Assembly (NCBI RefSeq): GCF_037042905.1
Contig: NC_087261.1
Coordinates: forward strand, 11,112,217 to 11,176,216
Length of the DNA: 64,000 nucleotides
From: Lytechinus pictus
Taxonomy: Eukaryota > Echinodermata > Echinoidea > Temnopleuroida > Toxopneustidae
Direction: 5' to 3'
Positions 1 to 11,456 of the stretch are shown here, one piece after another. Position numbers and translations under genes: made by a program. Position 1 is the first letter of the stretch. Each line of letters opens with the position of its first letter. Below the pieces are notes generated by a model. It was not told the DNA's origin. It was given only the letters and a program-made list of their open reading frames with translations, and ran no database searches.

Positions 1-210
1 CGGATGAAAATGTTGATGAAACGCTCCCCAGGATGTGCGTACGCTTCTATAGCGGTAACCGTTTTATGTGAATAATAAGAACTTTAAATGTAAATTTTAT
101 GCATTGACATCAAATTTTGGTGAAATCCTTAGCACAATGGCAAATGTATATTGATGTTTCCTTGTCTATTCGAAACAACTGTTTGGAGTGGACTAGCGTC
201 AGGTTATTAC

Positions 211-294
211 CTTTGCAGGAAACGGCTGTTATGCGAAGTTCCACATTCTCCTTGCATTCACTATCAGAGATTTGACATTGCAAATTCTTCCCAT
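211..294 (-). CDS. SRCR gene exon 3: end of the SRCR domain
   Basis: The acceptor is TTTCATTTCAG|ATGGG and the donor TGCAAAG|GTAATA. The exon is 84 bp and phase 1 at both ends. It supplies the last three cysteines (NLQCQ, SECKE, AVSCK). The next exon lies beyond the left edge. Confidence 0.85.
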
Positions 295-509
295 CTGAAA
301 TGAATCAATATTCAATCCAAATCATTTCATTTTCATTTGTAGGAGGATTTTGTTTGAAATTCGAAATCACAATTATGTATGATAAAAGCAATATTAGCAA
401 AGGGAGAAGTGCTGGTGTTGGTGTTCGTTGTAGAAGTCGAAGTAGAAAAATAATTTTTAAAAAAGGGTAATAAAGGAGTAACATAAGTAGTAGGGCCTAG
501 TATATGGTT

Positions 510-540
<31 letters not shown>

Positions 541-1493
541 AAGCAGCAGTAGTAGCATTTCTATGAATAGAAGAAGATGTAGTTTTACACTGTTAGAAAA
601 AAACAGTAGATCTTACAGATGAAAAAAAAACAGATTTTACAAAAAGAAATAACCAAATCATTCTGTAATATTCTACAATATTTAAAAACAGGCCTGTTTT
701 AAAAAGGGGGGAAACAGTTTTATTACAATAAATTTCTAAGGTTACATACACCCAATACCAATTTTATGTAATTTTACACAAATGCCTGTAAGATTACACA
801 GTGCAGTAAGATTACAGGTGTTCTCGAGACCACTAGCGTACCTAAGGGGGGGGGGCAGGGGGGCAGACTGCCCCCCCTGACGAGTCACAACTCATGCTAG
901 GGACGTACCCCTGCCCCCCCCCCCTGACGAGCCACAAGTGGCCCCTTCTTTTGAACCTGAACACCTTTTTTCTTTCTTTCTTTTTTTTTTGCTTGTCAAT
1001 TTGTTTGGCGGACGAATTTGCCCCCCCCCCCCCCCTTGGAAGATCCTGGGTACGCCACTGCTCGAGACTCTGCTGCAGGAATTTTTGTTTTTTAAGTAGA
1101 AATTTTCTAACAGTGTAGAGGAAGTTGTTTCGTTTTGTTTGGTTTTATTTACCCTATAAAATCGCATCAATATACATTTTACAAATATGAAAAATAATTG
1201 CGAACATTGTCATGATGTGTAAACAAAAAAGGAAAGAAATACGGATGAATCTCTTTATTCAGATCCATCGACAATTTAATGGCACTGTGATCCTAGAGGT
1301 GCAATTATTCCAAGAGGCCCAATAGAAGACGGTCGGTAGTAGTGATCGTAGTAGTCGATGGTAATACTATATAGTAGTAGTAGTAGTAGAAGGATTAGTA
1401 GTAGTCAGTAGTAGTAGCAGTAGTAGTAGTAGTTGTAGTAGTAGTAGTAGTAAAAGTAGAAGTATTAGTATTAGTAGTAGTCAGTAGTAGTTA

Positions 1494-1547
<54 letters not shown>

Positions 1548-1571
1548 AAGTAATAGTAGTAGTAGTAGTAA

Positions 1572-1640
<69 letters not shown>

Positions 1641-1713
1641 TAGTCAGGTAGTGGTAGTAGTCAGGTAGTGGTAGTAGTAGGAGGAGGAGGAGGAGGAGTA
1701 GAAGTAGTAGTAG

Positions 1714-1755
<42 letters not shown>

Positions 1756-1835
1756 GAGTAGGAGGAGGAGGAGGAGGAGGAGTAGTAGTAGTAGTAGTAG
1801 TAGGAGGAGGAGGAGGAGGAGTAGTAGAAGTAGTA

Positions 1836-1893
<58 letters not shown>

Positions 1894-1901
1894 AAGTACA
1901 T

Positions 1902-1962
<61 letters not shown>

Positions 1963-2995
1963 CAGTCAGGTAGTAGACATTGAAGTACAAGTAGTAGTAG
2001 CGATAGTATTAGTACTATAATTGATGTTGTTATTGTTGTTGCTGGTGGTTTGTGGGCTGATATTGCACTTACCAACAGATGAACAGCCATAGTAATATGT
2101 TGATATATTTTGTGTAATTTCAGCTGGCCAACCATCGTCGTCGTCGTTGAATTTCACTCCGTTGAGATTCTGAGATGTTCCCGGAAAATTTAGTTGATGA
2201 CAAACTATACTAGCTAGCTCGAATGTCCATCCAGATAGATCAGAGTTAGGTTCACAAATAGTTCCCCATCCAATGCCCTCGCTAAAAACCTCGACAATTC
2301 CAGCATTGGGTCGATCTTTTGTGATTAATCTGTAGTCTGTGGGGGAGGAAAATGTTATAATCCTGTGACGAATTAGTGCAAAGTTACAAAGTTGAAGTTT
2401 AATGAAGTTGTTTTGTCGATGGAGTGAAGCTGGCAATAATCCGCAATCTTTTTTTCCGTACCCTCCCCCCCCCCCCTTTTTTTTTATGTCGTCCATAAAA
2501 TCATGCGTAGGACCTATAACTTTTTTTAAATGTGGTATTGGTGCCTGATCTCTGGCTTCTATAAGTAGGTCGTGATCTCAGAGTCATAACTACGGGGGCA
2601 CATAGAAAACAAAAATAGAAAACAAAAAGAAAAAAAAAGAAAATCGATTTTCCCTCAACCCCTCCCCATCCACCCCTACATTCACCCAGTTTAATGTGAA
2701 TGCATAAAAACGAGTTGTGGCATTTTTCCCTTTGAGTTTGGTTGCTTTGCCTTGTTTGCTGCCCGCTTTGCTGTCTCTCGGAATCTCGTATTTTCGCGCC
2801 CGTGTAAACTTTACATTAACTATAATAAGTAATTTAATACAAATTGATGCGACATAATCAAGAAAAGAGATAAAGTGAATGTGCATTATAAATTAGGCCT
2901 ATAAACTTACCTGAAATTATATGCATCGCCAGACAGAGATTAGGTATCAAAGTAATGAAGAATAAAAGCACGATATAAAATGAACATTCGTCCAT
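211..2995 (-). CDS. SRCR-domain secreted or receptor protein, 5' part (three exons)
   Basis: The three exons (2911-2995, 2073-2336, 211-294) join in one frame to give 144 residues before the gene leaves the left edge. Residues 1 to about 23 form a signal peptide with a hydrophobic core (YIVLLFFITLI). Residues 30-144 are a scavenger receptor cysteine-rich domain, recognised from GIVEVF, GWGTIC, ASIVCHQLNFPG and a closing ITAVSC. It has six cysteines at 56, 74, 113, 123, 130 and 143. Six cysteines and a domain split over two exons are the known marks of group A SRCR domains. All introns are phase 1, as is usual for shuffled extracellular modules. The product should enter the secretory pathway; whether it is secreted or membrane-bound depends on exons outside the window. 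SRCR proteins commonly bind microbial or extracellular ligands, but no ligand can be read here. Asp93-Asp96 is a short acidic run inside the domain. Confidence 0.88.
504..541. repeat. (TAG)n microsatellite, short
   Basis: A run of about a dozen TAG triplets in the intron downstream of SRCR exon 2. It drifts into AGC-type triplets on its right side. Confidence 0.9.
831..1060. mobile_element. hAT-type MITE with 8-bp target duplication
   Basis: The ends are inverted (CACTAGCGTACC on the left; CAGTGGCGTACC read inward from the right). The 8-mer CTCGAGAC occurs immediately outside both ends, at 823-830 and 1061-1068. An 8-bp duplication with a CAGTGGCG-like terminus fits the hAT superfamily. The interior is mostly homopolymer G and C tracts and a T-rich stretch, with no transposase. 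It lies in the second SRCR intron. Confidence 0.75.
1366..1973. repeat. Long (TAG)n / (AGG)n microsatellite in the SRCR intron
   Basis: About 600 bp of almost pure purine-rich TAG triplets, interrupted by AGG blocks, GTAGTCAGG joints and AGAAGT variants. Long open frames cross it on both strands (poly-Tyr, poly-Thr, poly-Val), but they are only a consequence of the triplet repeat. Confidence 0.95.
2073..2336 (-). CDS. SRCR gene exon 2: first two thirds of the SRCR domain
   Basis: The acceptor is a pyrimidine tract ending CCCCCACAG|ACTAC. The donor is CTGTTG|GTAAGT. The exon is 264 bp long and phase 1 at both ends. It encodes residues 29-116, including GWGTIC, VCHQLNFPG and the third cysteine in YYYGCSS. 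Confidence 0.9.
2911..2995 (-). CDS. SRCR gene exon 1: start codon and signal peptide
   Basis: The exon starts at ATG 2995 (MDECSFYIV...) and ends at a strong donor, TTTCAG|GTAAGT, with GT at 2910-2909, in phase 1. I chose this ATG because it places the hydrophobic segment at the N-terminus with a plausible cleavage site after LCLA. The frame stays open upstream to another ATG at 3142. That start would bury the hydrophobic segment about 50 residues in, which fits a signal peptide less well. The 5' UTR and promoter cannot be defined. Confidence 0.8.
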
Positions 2996-4440
2996 GATTA
3001 TTCCAGGTATATGCCTATATCCAGCAGCTGACTTCTTAACCATGAATAGAGTACCGTCTCGACGAGACAGTTGATATGTACGATTCCAACCGTGGGAAAG
3101 GAAATTCTTGAGTAATTGATACCAATATTTTGATGAGCTCACGAATTTCCTTGCAACGAGTGTTGGAGATCGCCGATATGTATCCTGGCATGTAGTAGGT
3201 CTATCGTGTAGGTGAGTGCGTTCGTTGTTTTGATGAAAACTTTATAATTGTGTTGGCGGAAATTATCGGATGAACGTTTTCTCGAATCGAGTGGCTATTC
3301 ATGGTAATACACGTTGGTCATGCTGAGGGCACTCGTCTTTCTCGATCAAAAGTAATATAAGGGGATTCCCCTAAATGTACATTCGAATAAGGTGACGCTA
3401 TATCAGACCCGATGATAAAATTTACGGGGAGCGGGGACGATTCCCCAGCAATATGCCATTATTTGCACAGGGCCCAGGAGTGCACGTTGAAAATGTCGTA
3501 GACTTAATACCATTTTGTTGTATATAATTATGCTAGACATTCCTCGAATCAAGCCTTTTGAACTAAGGTGCTGGTAAATAGACATTTTATCCACTTTTAA
3601 ACCTTGAATTCATTGTCAGATAATGTTTCATAAATTTCACAAAACACATGTTTTATCAAAGATCCTTTCTACAATAGGAAATGTATGGATGATATTTATC
3701 ATTTAGGATTAAAATATTTTAATTTTTAAATAAATTGTTTATTCGACTAAATATTAAATCATCTTTTTCTTTCTTTATTTCTTTTTCTTTTTGGCTTTTT
3801 TGTATTCTCATTCATTGACTGGGAAAAAACCTTCTAAAGATAGACCTCCTCCATTCCATCTGGTAACTGCGTCTGGCAGGTTCGTCGCGCAAAAACATTT
3901 TGGTGAAAAGGGTCCCCTGATTCGGGGTATTAAAGTCGGATGTAACATTTGGCATGTATACGTCTTTTATCTACGAATTTTGGGATCCAAATCTAACAAG
4001 ATTATAACTAAAAGATTATAAATTAAGTATCCGAAGAGTCATATTCTTAATGTGCATGGATGTGATTTCGCACGAGAAAAGGATGAATGAAACAAAAGCT
4101 TTTAATCATTGGTTTTTCTAATCTGTATTTTGATTTTCAAAATATTAATTGAAATTGAAGTTATCGAGTATATCAAATTAGCATGCTCTTTTTTTTATCT
4201 TTTTACTGCCGGAAGTGAATCAGCCATATGTGTCTACAGGTAGCAATTGGCTACAAAATGAATGATGAAATAGAATGAGATTGTCACATTTTGCGACATT
4301 TGTGTCAAGAATTTCTTTATGTCACAAAAAAAATCGCCATCGCAATGAAATGATCGACATAATCCTCGAGGGTGGCAAATTGCACCCGCCCCCATAATTA
4401 TTCGAAAACCCGTAGTGATCATAAAATTACTAAGGCACTA
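2996..4440. other. Upstream of the SRCR gene, no recognised feature
   Basis: This should hold the 5' UTR and promoter of the SRCR gene. No TATA box, coding exon or repeat family could be picked out with confidence. The DNA is AT-rich with short scattered frames. Confidence 0.4.
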
Positions 4441-6297
4441 CATGCGCTTATTTTGAGGGGGGGGGCTCGGGGCACGGGACCCCGGGTAGGCCAAAGGGGG
4501 GCGCCAAAAGGGGAAGGAAAGAGACGAAACGAAAAGAGAGAGAAAAAAGGAGAAAAAGAAGAAGACAGAGAAAAGGAAAAAAATACAAAAGTGCTAAATG
4601 TCTATTATACAGCTCGTGCTTCGCGCTCGCATTATTTGAAGATATATATATCCTTGTAATGAGTCACTTTTTAGATCAGTGTATTGATATTTTTTGCTAG
4701 CGCTTCTCGCTCGCATTAATTTTTCAGTTAAATACGCATCTTTTTTATAATTAAAGGTATTGTTTAACTTTGTGAGCAGCCGATTAAAAAAATTCTCAAA
4801 TCAAGATGAAACATGTGTACAAGTGCATGTATTAGAACTAATAAACCATGAAAACAACCATTATTGAGAATGAAAAGCTAAAACTACAAGGCAAACCCCG
4901 ATTTTGTAAATAGGCGTCTTATAGACGCCTAAATAGTACACATAAGTGTATGGGATGAAATTAAGATGGTGTTTTCGGTCACTTTATATTTCAATTTTTG
5001 AAGCACTAAATAATTATTTTCTCTGGGCTTCATTTTTGTAACATATCACAGACACAGGTGACAAGTGTGACCTTCTAGCTCAGATTTTTTAAAAGTCAAA
5101 CCAATGTTAACCAATCACTTTAAAAGCAACTCTCACAATATAAAATTTTATATCATATGTTACATCATGAAATATCCAAAAATTTAAGCTCGGGCTTCGT
5201 GCTATCGTTATTTTTTTTATGCTTTATCTTAATATCTTGATTGTAAGAACAAACCTGACATGTAGTTAAAAGACTTTAAACTTCAGTCTTTTGAGAAGAA
5301 AATCCCCTAAAAATAAGCTTTTGGCACCCAGTCGGGAAAAATGTGAATGAAAATTCTTTTTTTTTCTACCAACTCTCCCCCCCCCCCCATGGGAAAGCTG
5401 GATCCGCCCCTGATTTTATGGATTTTTTTACTTGCACATAAGCATAATATGTATTTTGTTCATGATAACAAAAAGTATTTAGCTCTTGGTTTCAATTCTC
5501 ATCGTTCATTAAGTGAGATACGTATCCTCTTAATTTTCCTCCATGTTAAAAATTGCTAAAAGGGTTCCCACTTCTGGTCAGTATAATAAAATTCCAGCTT
5601 GCGCTTTGGGCTCGCATTAATATGTTCTGCTAAAACCTGTCTGACACAGGTATCTAAAAAACGTGCCTAAAATATCACATTTTTAGATGGGAATATGAAA
5701 AATATTCCATTTCGCGCTTCGAGCTCGTATTCCTTGATTCGCGACATTCACAACTAATTGTTTATTTTGAAACACGCTTTGCGTTTCCAGTTCTCAAATG
5801 AGAATAAAAAAATTTAACTCACGCTTCGTGCTCGCATCAATTGTTTACTTTGCTAGTAGGTCCATGCTTATATACGCATCGTATCCTGAATTTTTTTATG
5901 CGAGCTCGAAAATGTCCCTTTTCATATCATTATGAAAATTTTCAGTTCCCTTTTCCGCGCTCGCGCTAATTGTTTATTTAGGTGCGCATTAAGTTCATCA
6001 TAGCAACTACTTAAACTTTCAGGTCTAAATACATGATATGAAAAAATAAATAAATCAGCTCGCGCTCCACGCTCTCATTATTCATTTGGGCCTTGTGAAA
6101 TACCTCATCGTGTTTTTAAGAATAAAACTAAGATTTTCCTAAGCTTCGGTCTGTCGGACTACATCTGTGCCCTTCTGCTGAATAAATTCCAGCTATGCCG
6201 CTGATGAGGAGATTGAGTCGATTGCCTTTGGCATTGCATTATTTCCAAGAGGTTATCAATAACATTCCTGAAGGATATTTTATAACGACTAGAAAAG

Positions 6298-6590
6298 TGG
6301 AGCGTCGTGGCCAAGTGGAATAGTCTCCGGACTTTGAAACAGTGGGTCGTGGGTTCGAATCCCAGCCATGGCGTAATTTCCTTCAGCAAGGAATTTATCC
6401 ACATTGTGCTGCACTCGACCCAGGTGAGGCAAATTGGTACCGGCAGGAAATACCTCCTCAAAAAACTGTGTGCACCGAATAGGTAGCCCAGCTTAGCCGG
6501 GTAATAATAGTAGGGCCCGCTGGGAGAACAGTTTTCGGAACTGAAGTGGCTACCCTGGATAAATATACCTTTATTATTATTATCAAAAGG
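6298..6590 (+). mobile_element. tRNA-derived SINE
   Basis: The head is tRNA-like, with an A-box-like GTGGCCAAGTGG and a B box GGTTCGAATCCC about 45 bp later. A non-tRNA body follows, then a 3' tail of ATT repeats. It should be transcribed by RNA polymerase III if active. A fragment like its 3' end (GAGGCTACCCTGGGTAAATA) recurs near 27,890. Confidence 0.8.
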
Positions 6591-6599
6591 AATTACAGC

Positions 6600-7305
6600 T
6601 CCCACTCACCTAATTCTAGTACGGTCTATATACTCTGATGAGAAGTTAAACGAAATTGAAATCCCCAAAATGCTTAAAATTCGATTTAAGTTTTTTTTAT
6701 TCATTTGTAAAAAAACAAACAAACAGCGAAGCCCATTCAACAATTTGTTGGTCTCCCATGGGGCCCTGTGACAATATACATAGTATAACATAACAATTAT
6801 TTAACATAGCAACATCATAATAAGAGAGACATAGATAAATTGGTAAGTACATGTGAAGGAATCTTAAAGCTTAAGTGGCAAGTAAAAGCATTCAGTTAAT
6901 GATGTAAAAAGCAGATGACGTGGATTTATTAAGACGTATATTGTTACAATTACAATAAGCCGAAATCTGAAGTAAGCTAGAGTTGCGAGTCAAACATTGC
7001 CAGTTCCGCGAATTGAATCAACATGGTCAATAAATACTCCGAGACACTGGAGCAATGCTTTATCTCTTTCTCATCATAGGTTAAAGAGGCGCCTTCAACT
7101 CTCTCAAAAAAATTTGGTTTACTTCTAATAAGGATGAATTAAGTTTTGTCTAAATTTAAACCTAATTTATTACTCACTATCCAATGATGGATGTTATTCA
7201 TGTCTTCCTGTAATTTTATTTGAATTTCATTTAGGGAAGAACCTGTAGCATCATCGGCGTACATTATAAGACTACCATTCTTTACCACTATGGTCTCCGG
7301 TCGTT
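6600..7305 (-). pseudogene. LINE reverse transcriptase fragment (YADD)
   Basis: Read on the minus strand from about 7,300, the sequence gives LIMYADDATGSSLNEIQ, the catalytic YADD box of a non-LTR reverse transcriptase. It continues with HHWIVSNKLGLNLDKT and is then interrupted by a stop. A weaker match to the following region (ILIRSKPN) runs on. The part towards 6,600 resembles a LINE 3' end. The copy is short and dead. Confidence 0.75.
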
Positions 7306-7620
7306 AAGTATTTATTATTTTAACAAGTGGTTTTACATTATTTTCATGGATATAATTTTTCATGAACACATCATTAAAACAATAGTCTTAAATTGCCTTT
7401 TTTCATGTGGCCATGAAATTATACGGATATGTATCTCACTGATCATATAATGCGAGCGCGAAGCGCGAGCTGAAAGTTTTTTACCTTCAGACCTAAAAAG
7501 AAAGGGACATTATAAGCAAATTTTTAAAATCATGATAAGTACCTATCTCACTAAACAAACAATGCAAGCGCGAAGCGCGAGCTGAAATTTTTGGATATAT
7601 TGATCCCAAACACGGATATC

Positions 7621-8212
7621 TTAAAGGAGAATGAAACCCTTGAAACGAGCTGAATCCATATCAAAGAGAAAAATCAAAGAAACATATTGTTGAAAGTTTG
7701 AGGAAGATTGAATGAATAATAAGAAAGTTATGAGCATTTGAATGTCTAGATCACTAATGCCATGTAGATCCTCCCATTGGCAATGCGACCAAGATCTGTG
7801 ATGTCACACACGTACAACTCCCTCATTACTTTAGTACTTATTTCACTTATATTCTCACTTTTATAGAGTCTATCACAAGGTGAGGTGTTCTCTTTATGAG
7901 AGGACAAGTACAGAGGTTTCACAACATTATATCATTGATGAATCGTTTGTCATATGATTAGAATGAGCAAAAAGATATGTTTTGGGGTATATTTTCAGTG
8001 TCCAAAAGGGGAGAGTTGTTCATCTGTGACATCATAGATCTTGGTCGCATTGCCAATGGGAGGATCTCCATAGCATTAGTGATCTCGACATTCAAATGCT
8101 CATAACTCTTCTATTGCTAGTCCTATTTTACTCAAACTTTTGTTGATCTTATTCTTTGATTTTTCTGCTTTCACAAAAGCTAACTTGCTCCAAGAGTTTC
8201 ATTCTCCTTTAA
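7621..8212. mobile_element. TTAA-flanked MITE (piggyBac-like ends)
   Basis: Both ends are TTAA followed by the inverted repeat AGGAGAATGAAAC. The two halves are long imperfect inverted repeats: the left has GATCCTCCCATTGGCAATGC and the right its complement. There is no coding capacity. It sits inside the 4.4-9.0 kb foldback block. TTAA target use is typical of piggyBac and some Kolobok elements. Confidence 0.75.
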
Positions 8213-8990
8213 GGACTGGTTTTTTTTAATCCGTGAAGAGCATACATATTTAACCTTAGTCATATAATGCAAGAGCCAAGCGCTTGCTGATTTTGTTAGA
8301 ATTACACATAAAAACATGAAGCACTTTTTGTAGTCAATGTAATCCTGAACATGATACGTATCTCACAAATGAAATATAATATAAAAACTATATAAAAAAT
8401 TGAAATTAAGTCCTGAAGAGGGACATTCTAAGACTTGTTTGTAGGAATTCATTAAGACCATACGTGTTTTACTAGCCATATGATGCGAGCGCGAAGCGCG
8501 AGCTCAAAAGTTGATATTCAGACCAGAAACATGAGAAAAGGGTTTGTTTTTAGGAGTTTATGAAGAGCAGACATATATCTCACTAATCGACTAATGCGAA
8601 TGTAAGCACGGACTGGAAATATTTTATGTTCAGACTTTAAAGGGGGCAATCGCTTTTAGTCATGAAAAAAGAAGCATTATGTCACTACATAAAACAATAA
8701 TAACTCGAAGTGCGAGGAAATATATTTGGAATACATTGACTTGAAAACGGGATGTTTTAGTATAGCATGATTATATATCTCATTAAATGCGAGCAAGAAA
8801 AATGATGAAGGCCCTAAACAAATCATGTTCCATCAATTTATATAAAATTCTTATTCAATATAACATGTAATAAAATATACAATATGAAGAAAATAATTTA
8901 TTCCCCTCCCCTCCGTTTCTCTCTTTCTCCCTCTCCCCCCCCCCCCCCCGTTTTTCAGCCGATGAGGGGGGGGGGCACGTGCCACTGGAA

Positions 8991-9992
8991 ATTCAGTCAA
9001 TTAAGCATTAAATAACCTTACTGTCAGCAGCACTGTGATAATCACTGAAGAGTACCAAAGAATAAATAAATGGCATCTAAAGAGAAAAAATGTAAAATCT
9101 TTTGAATATCAGTGCCCTATATAGTTACCGCATTTGAACTACAATGTAAGTCATTTACTGGTGTTGGAAAATATGATACAAACAAGTAAGTGGATAGTGC
9201 AAAAGTCGTTATTTTCCTCTATGTATTTAAAATGTTTATTTGACTAAATAATGATGTCCCCCTTACCCAATCTCCCCCCCCCCCCCTCTTTCTATCAGTC
9301 TCACACATACACGCACCATGAGCAACGAAAATGATGTTGTATACATTCTTTAAATAGTTTCTTTTCTATACTATTGCATTCTTAGTATATATATATTTTT
9401 TATTTTCGTGCATGATAAACCTGAAACTGACAATTGATGAATGATATATTTTTCATGAAATGACATTATATCCACGAACAGTTGATCATCGTGATGACAT
9501 GATTTAATTGGTGTAATGTTTCATTTAACCATGTTAACCGCACACTACTACATGCATCACACAACATGAAACAGATTTAGTTACCAGCGATGTTCGAAAA
9601 TTATTGATCATGATATTACCACAATAATCATTTTACATGCGCAAAATAACTGAAACTTACCACAATTATACACGCCATGCGCGGTGTGATGAATAACTGA
9701 AATAAATTACTTTTTTCCCTATTTGTAATTATGGTAATTCCCCCATCCGCTTTTTTTTCCTCCTCTTTTTTCAAATAGATGAAAAAATCGTTTGGGCGGT
9801 TACTCCCTTCCCATAGCGATTTAAATATGACAACTTTGAACAGCAATGAAATAATTTTGAGCCGAAGGAAATATTAAGAATCTGATATTAATGACACACC
9901 AAAGCAAGTGACCTTCCTAAATAGGAAGCAGTTATTTTTGTGAGCGTAAAATTGTAAAGAATTCTGGAAGATATTAAATAAAGTATTTACTA
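8991..9992. other. No recognised feature
   Basis: AT-rich DNA with one C-run near 9,280. No gene, splice-bounded exon or repeat family was recognised. Confidence 0.4.
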
Positions 9993-10242
9993 CACATTAA
10001 AAATATTGGGTAAAAGTGCTCCATGAGGGTATTATGTGTCCAACCAACATTGGGCATTTCTTTGGGGCATTTTACTTTATCCAGTGTGATGAAAATTTTG
10101 CCAATTGTAAAGTAATTGCTGCTTATTTGTTAACCTTACTGGACAATATGCTTCCCGCATTGGGTAAAATACTGCCCCAAATTGGTTGGACACATAATTA
10201 CCCTCGTGGTGGTAAAAATTTTACCCAATATTTTTAACAGTG
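9993..10242. mobile_element. MITE with TTAAAAATATTGGGTAAAA inverted ends
   Basis: The left end CACATTAAAAATATTGGG is mirrored on the right by CCCAATATTTTTAACAGTG. The inner halves are also inverted copies, containing TGTCCAACCAA and TTGGTTGGACA. A second, more diverged member lies at 56,048-56,304 in a kinase intron. No clear target duplication was found. Confidence 0.65.
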
Positions 10243-10492
10243 CACTAGGAATGCCATGATCTCCTTGGGTAGTGATTCTAATTTTGGCTTTCATCATGGC
10301 AAAATGGGGTTAGTTAATCTCCCACTTACAAAAGTTTAGAAGTTGATAGAGGCAAAATGGATGTATAGATCCAAATGAAAATGTTGATGAGAGCCAGTCA
10401 CGTGACAAGCATTATTTCGATTCGACTGTGCTTTTTTTCGTTCGCTACAATTTGATTAAATATATCAAATCTGATTACAGAACTACATGTAC

Positions 10493-10600
10493 ATGGCCCA
10501 TATTCCGATAGCAAGGTTTAAGTTAACCCTGGTCTAAGTGTGGTAATAAATCCTCAAAAAGTTAAACTCGCGCAGGGGGTAGTTTAAGCCTGGTTTAAAT
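10493..10600. repeat. Fragment of a GGCCC(G/A)TATTCYGATAGCA repeat
   Basis: It begins with GGCCCATATTCCGATAGCA and continues with GGTTTAAGTTAACCCTGG. A related, longer copy in the opposite orientation lies at about 41,190-41,412. It looks like a dispersed element, here truncated. Confidence 0.5.
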
Positions 10601-10619
10601 CCAACAAATTATGGCCAAC

Positions 10620-11412
10620 AATTTTTTAGAATTTATGCCTATATTGCATTACAAGCTACTTCCTCAGTTTTTAACCGATTCTCATGAAATTTGGAACACA
10701 CATTGGTCTCAAGGTAAGGAGGTGTAAGAAGGTTTTTTTCTTCCTTTTTTGGGAAATTGTGTTGCCATGGTAACAGTATATTATGGCCAAAATTTTGCCG
10801 TTTAAAATACTTTCATCAGTTTTCTACCAATTCTCAAGAAAGTTAGCTCACACATTGGTTTTGAGGTAAAGATGTGCAAGACACATTTTTTCATGTGTCG
10901 GAAATTGTGTTGCCATGGTAACGGTATATTATGGCAAAAACCATTATAAATCTTGCTGTTCCAACTACTTCCTCAGTTTTTAACCAATTCTCATGAAATT
11001 TGGCACATACATTAGTCTTATTGTGAAGATGTGCAAAACATATTCTATGCCTAAAGTATATAATTGCGTTGCCATGGTAACAACATATTAAATATCGAAA
11101 ATTAGGTGAAAAACTTGTGGTTTTAATTACTTTATAATTTTTAAACCATTTCTCATGATATTTGGCACATACATAAGTCTTGAGATGAAGATTTGCAAGA
11201 CACCTTTTTGCATGTGTCGGAAATTGTGTTGCCATGGCAACAACATATTAAATAACGAAAATACGGTGAAAATTTTGTAGTTCGAACTCCTTCATTTTTT
11301 TTCAACCAATGCTCATAAAATTTTGCACACACAATAGTCTTGAGTTGAAGATGTGCGAGACATAAAGTATGTATCAGAAATCGTGTTGCCATGGTAACAA
11401 CATATTACATAA
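10620..11412. repeat. Tandem repeat, unit about 158 bp, about 5 copies
   Basis: The landmark TTGCCATGGTAAC recurs at about 10,762, 10,910, 11,070, 11,230 and 11,386, a spacing of 148-160 bp. Each unit also holds CTCATGAAATTTGGCACA and GATGTGCAAGACA variants. The array abuts the left end of the giant inverted repeat. The units differ by many substitutions, so the array is old. Confidence 0.8.
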
Positions 11413-11456
11413 AGAAATATGTAGCTTCAGTCTCGGTTGCTCCACTAAATACTAGA

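Larger units (their letters stand above)
4445..8990. repeat. Foldback-like block of AGCTCGCGCTTCGCGCTCGCAT repeats
   Basis: From about 4.6 to 6.1 kb, variants of a GC-rich motif (AGCTCGCGCTTCGCGCTCGC followed by ATTA) recur every 100-300 bp in AT-rich DNA. From about 7.4 to 8.8 kb the same motif recurs in the opposite orientation (GCGAGCGCGAAGCGCGAGCT). The outer edges also mirror each other: a G-run followed by GGAAGG/GAGAGA-rich DNA on the left, and CTCTCT/CCTCCC DNA followed by C- and G-runs on the right. Together they look like one foldback element of about 4.5 kb with later insertions in the middle. No transposase is visible. Confidence 0.6.

Noticed and set aside
1644-2135. Long open frames of poly-Tyr, poly-Thr or poly-Val
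   Set aside because: They are translations of the (TAG)n/(AGG)n tract in an intron. Only the part from 2,073 rightward overlaps a real exon, in its own frame.
6298-6372. Functional tRNA genes at the SINE heads (6.3, 59.8 and 61.8 kb)
   Set aside because: A and B boxes are present, but acceptor stems do not pair and SINE bodies follow directly.
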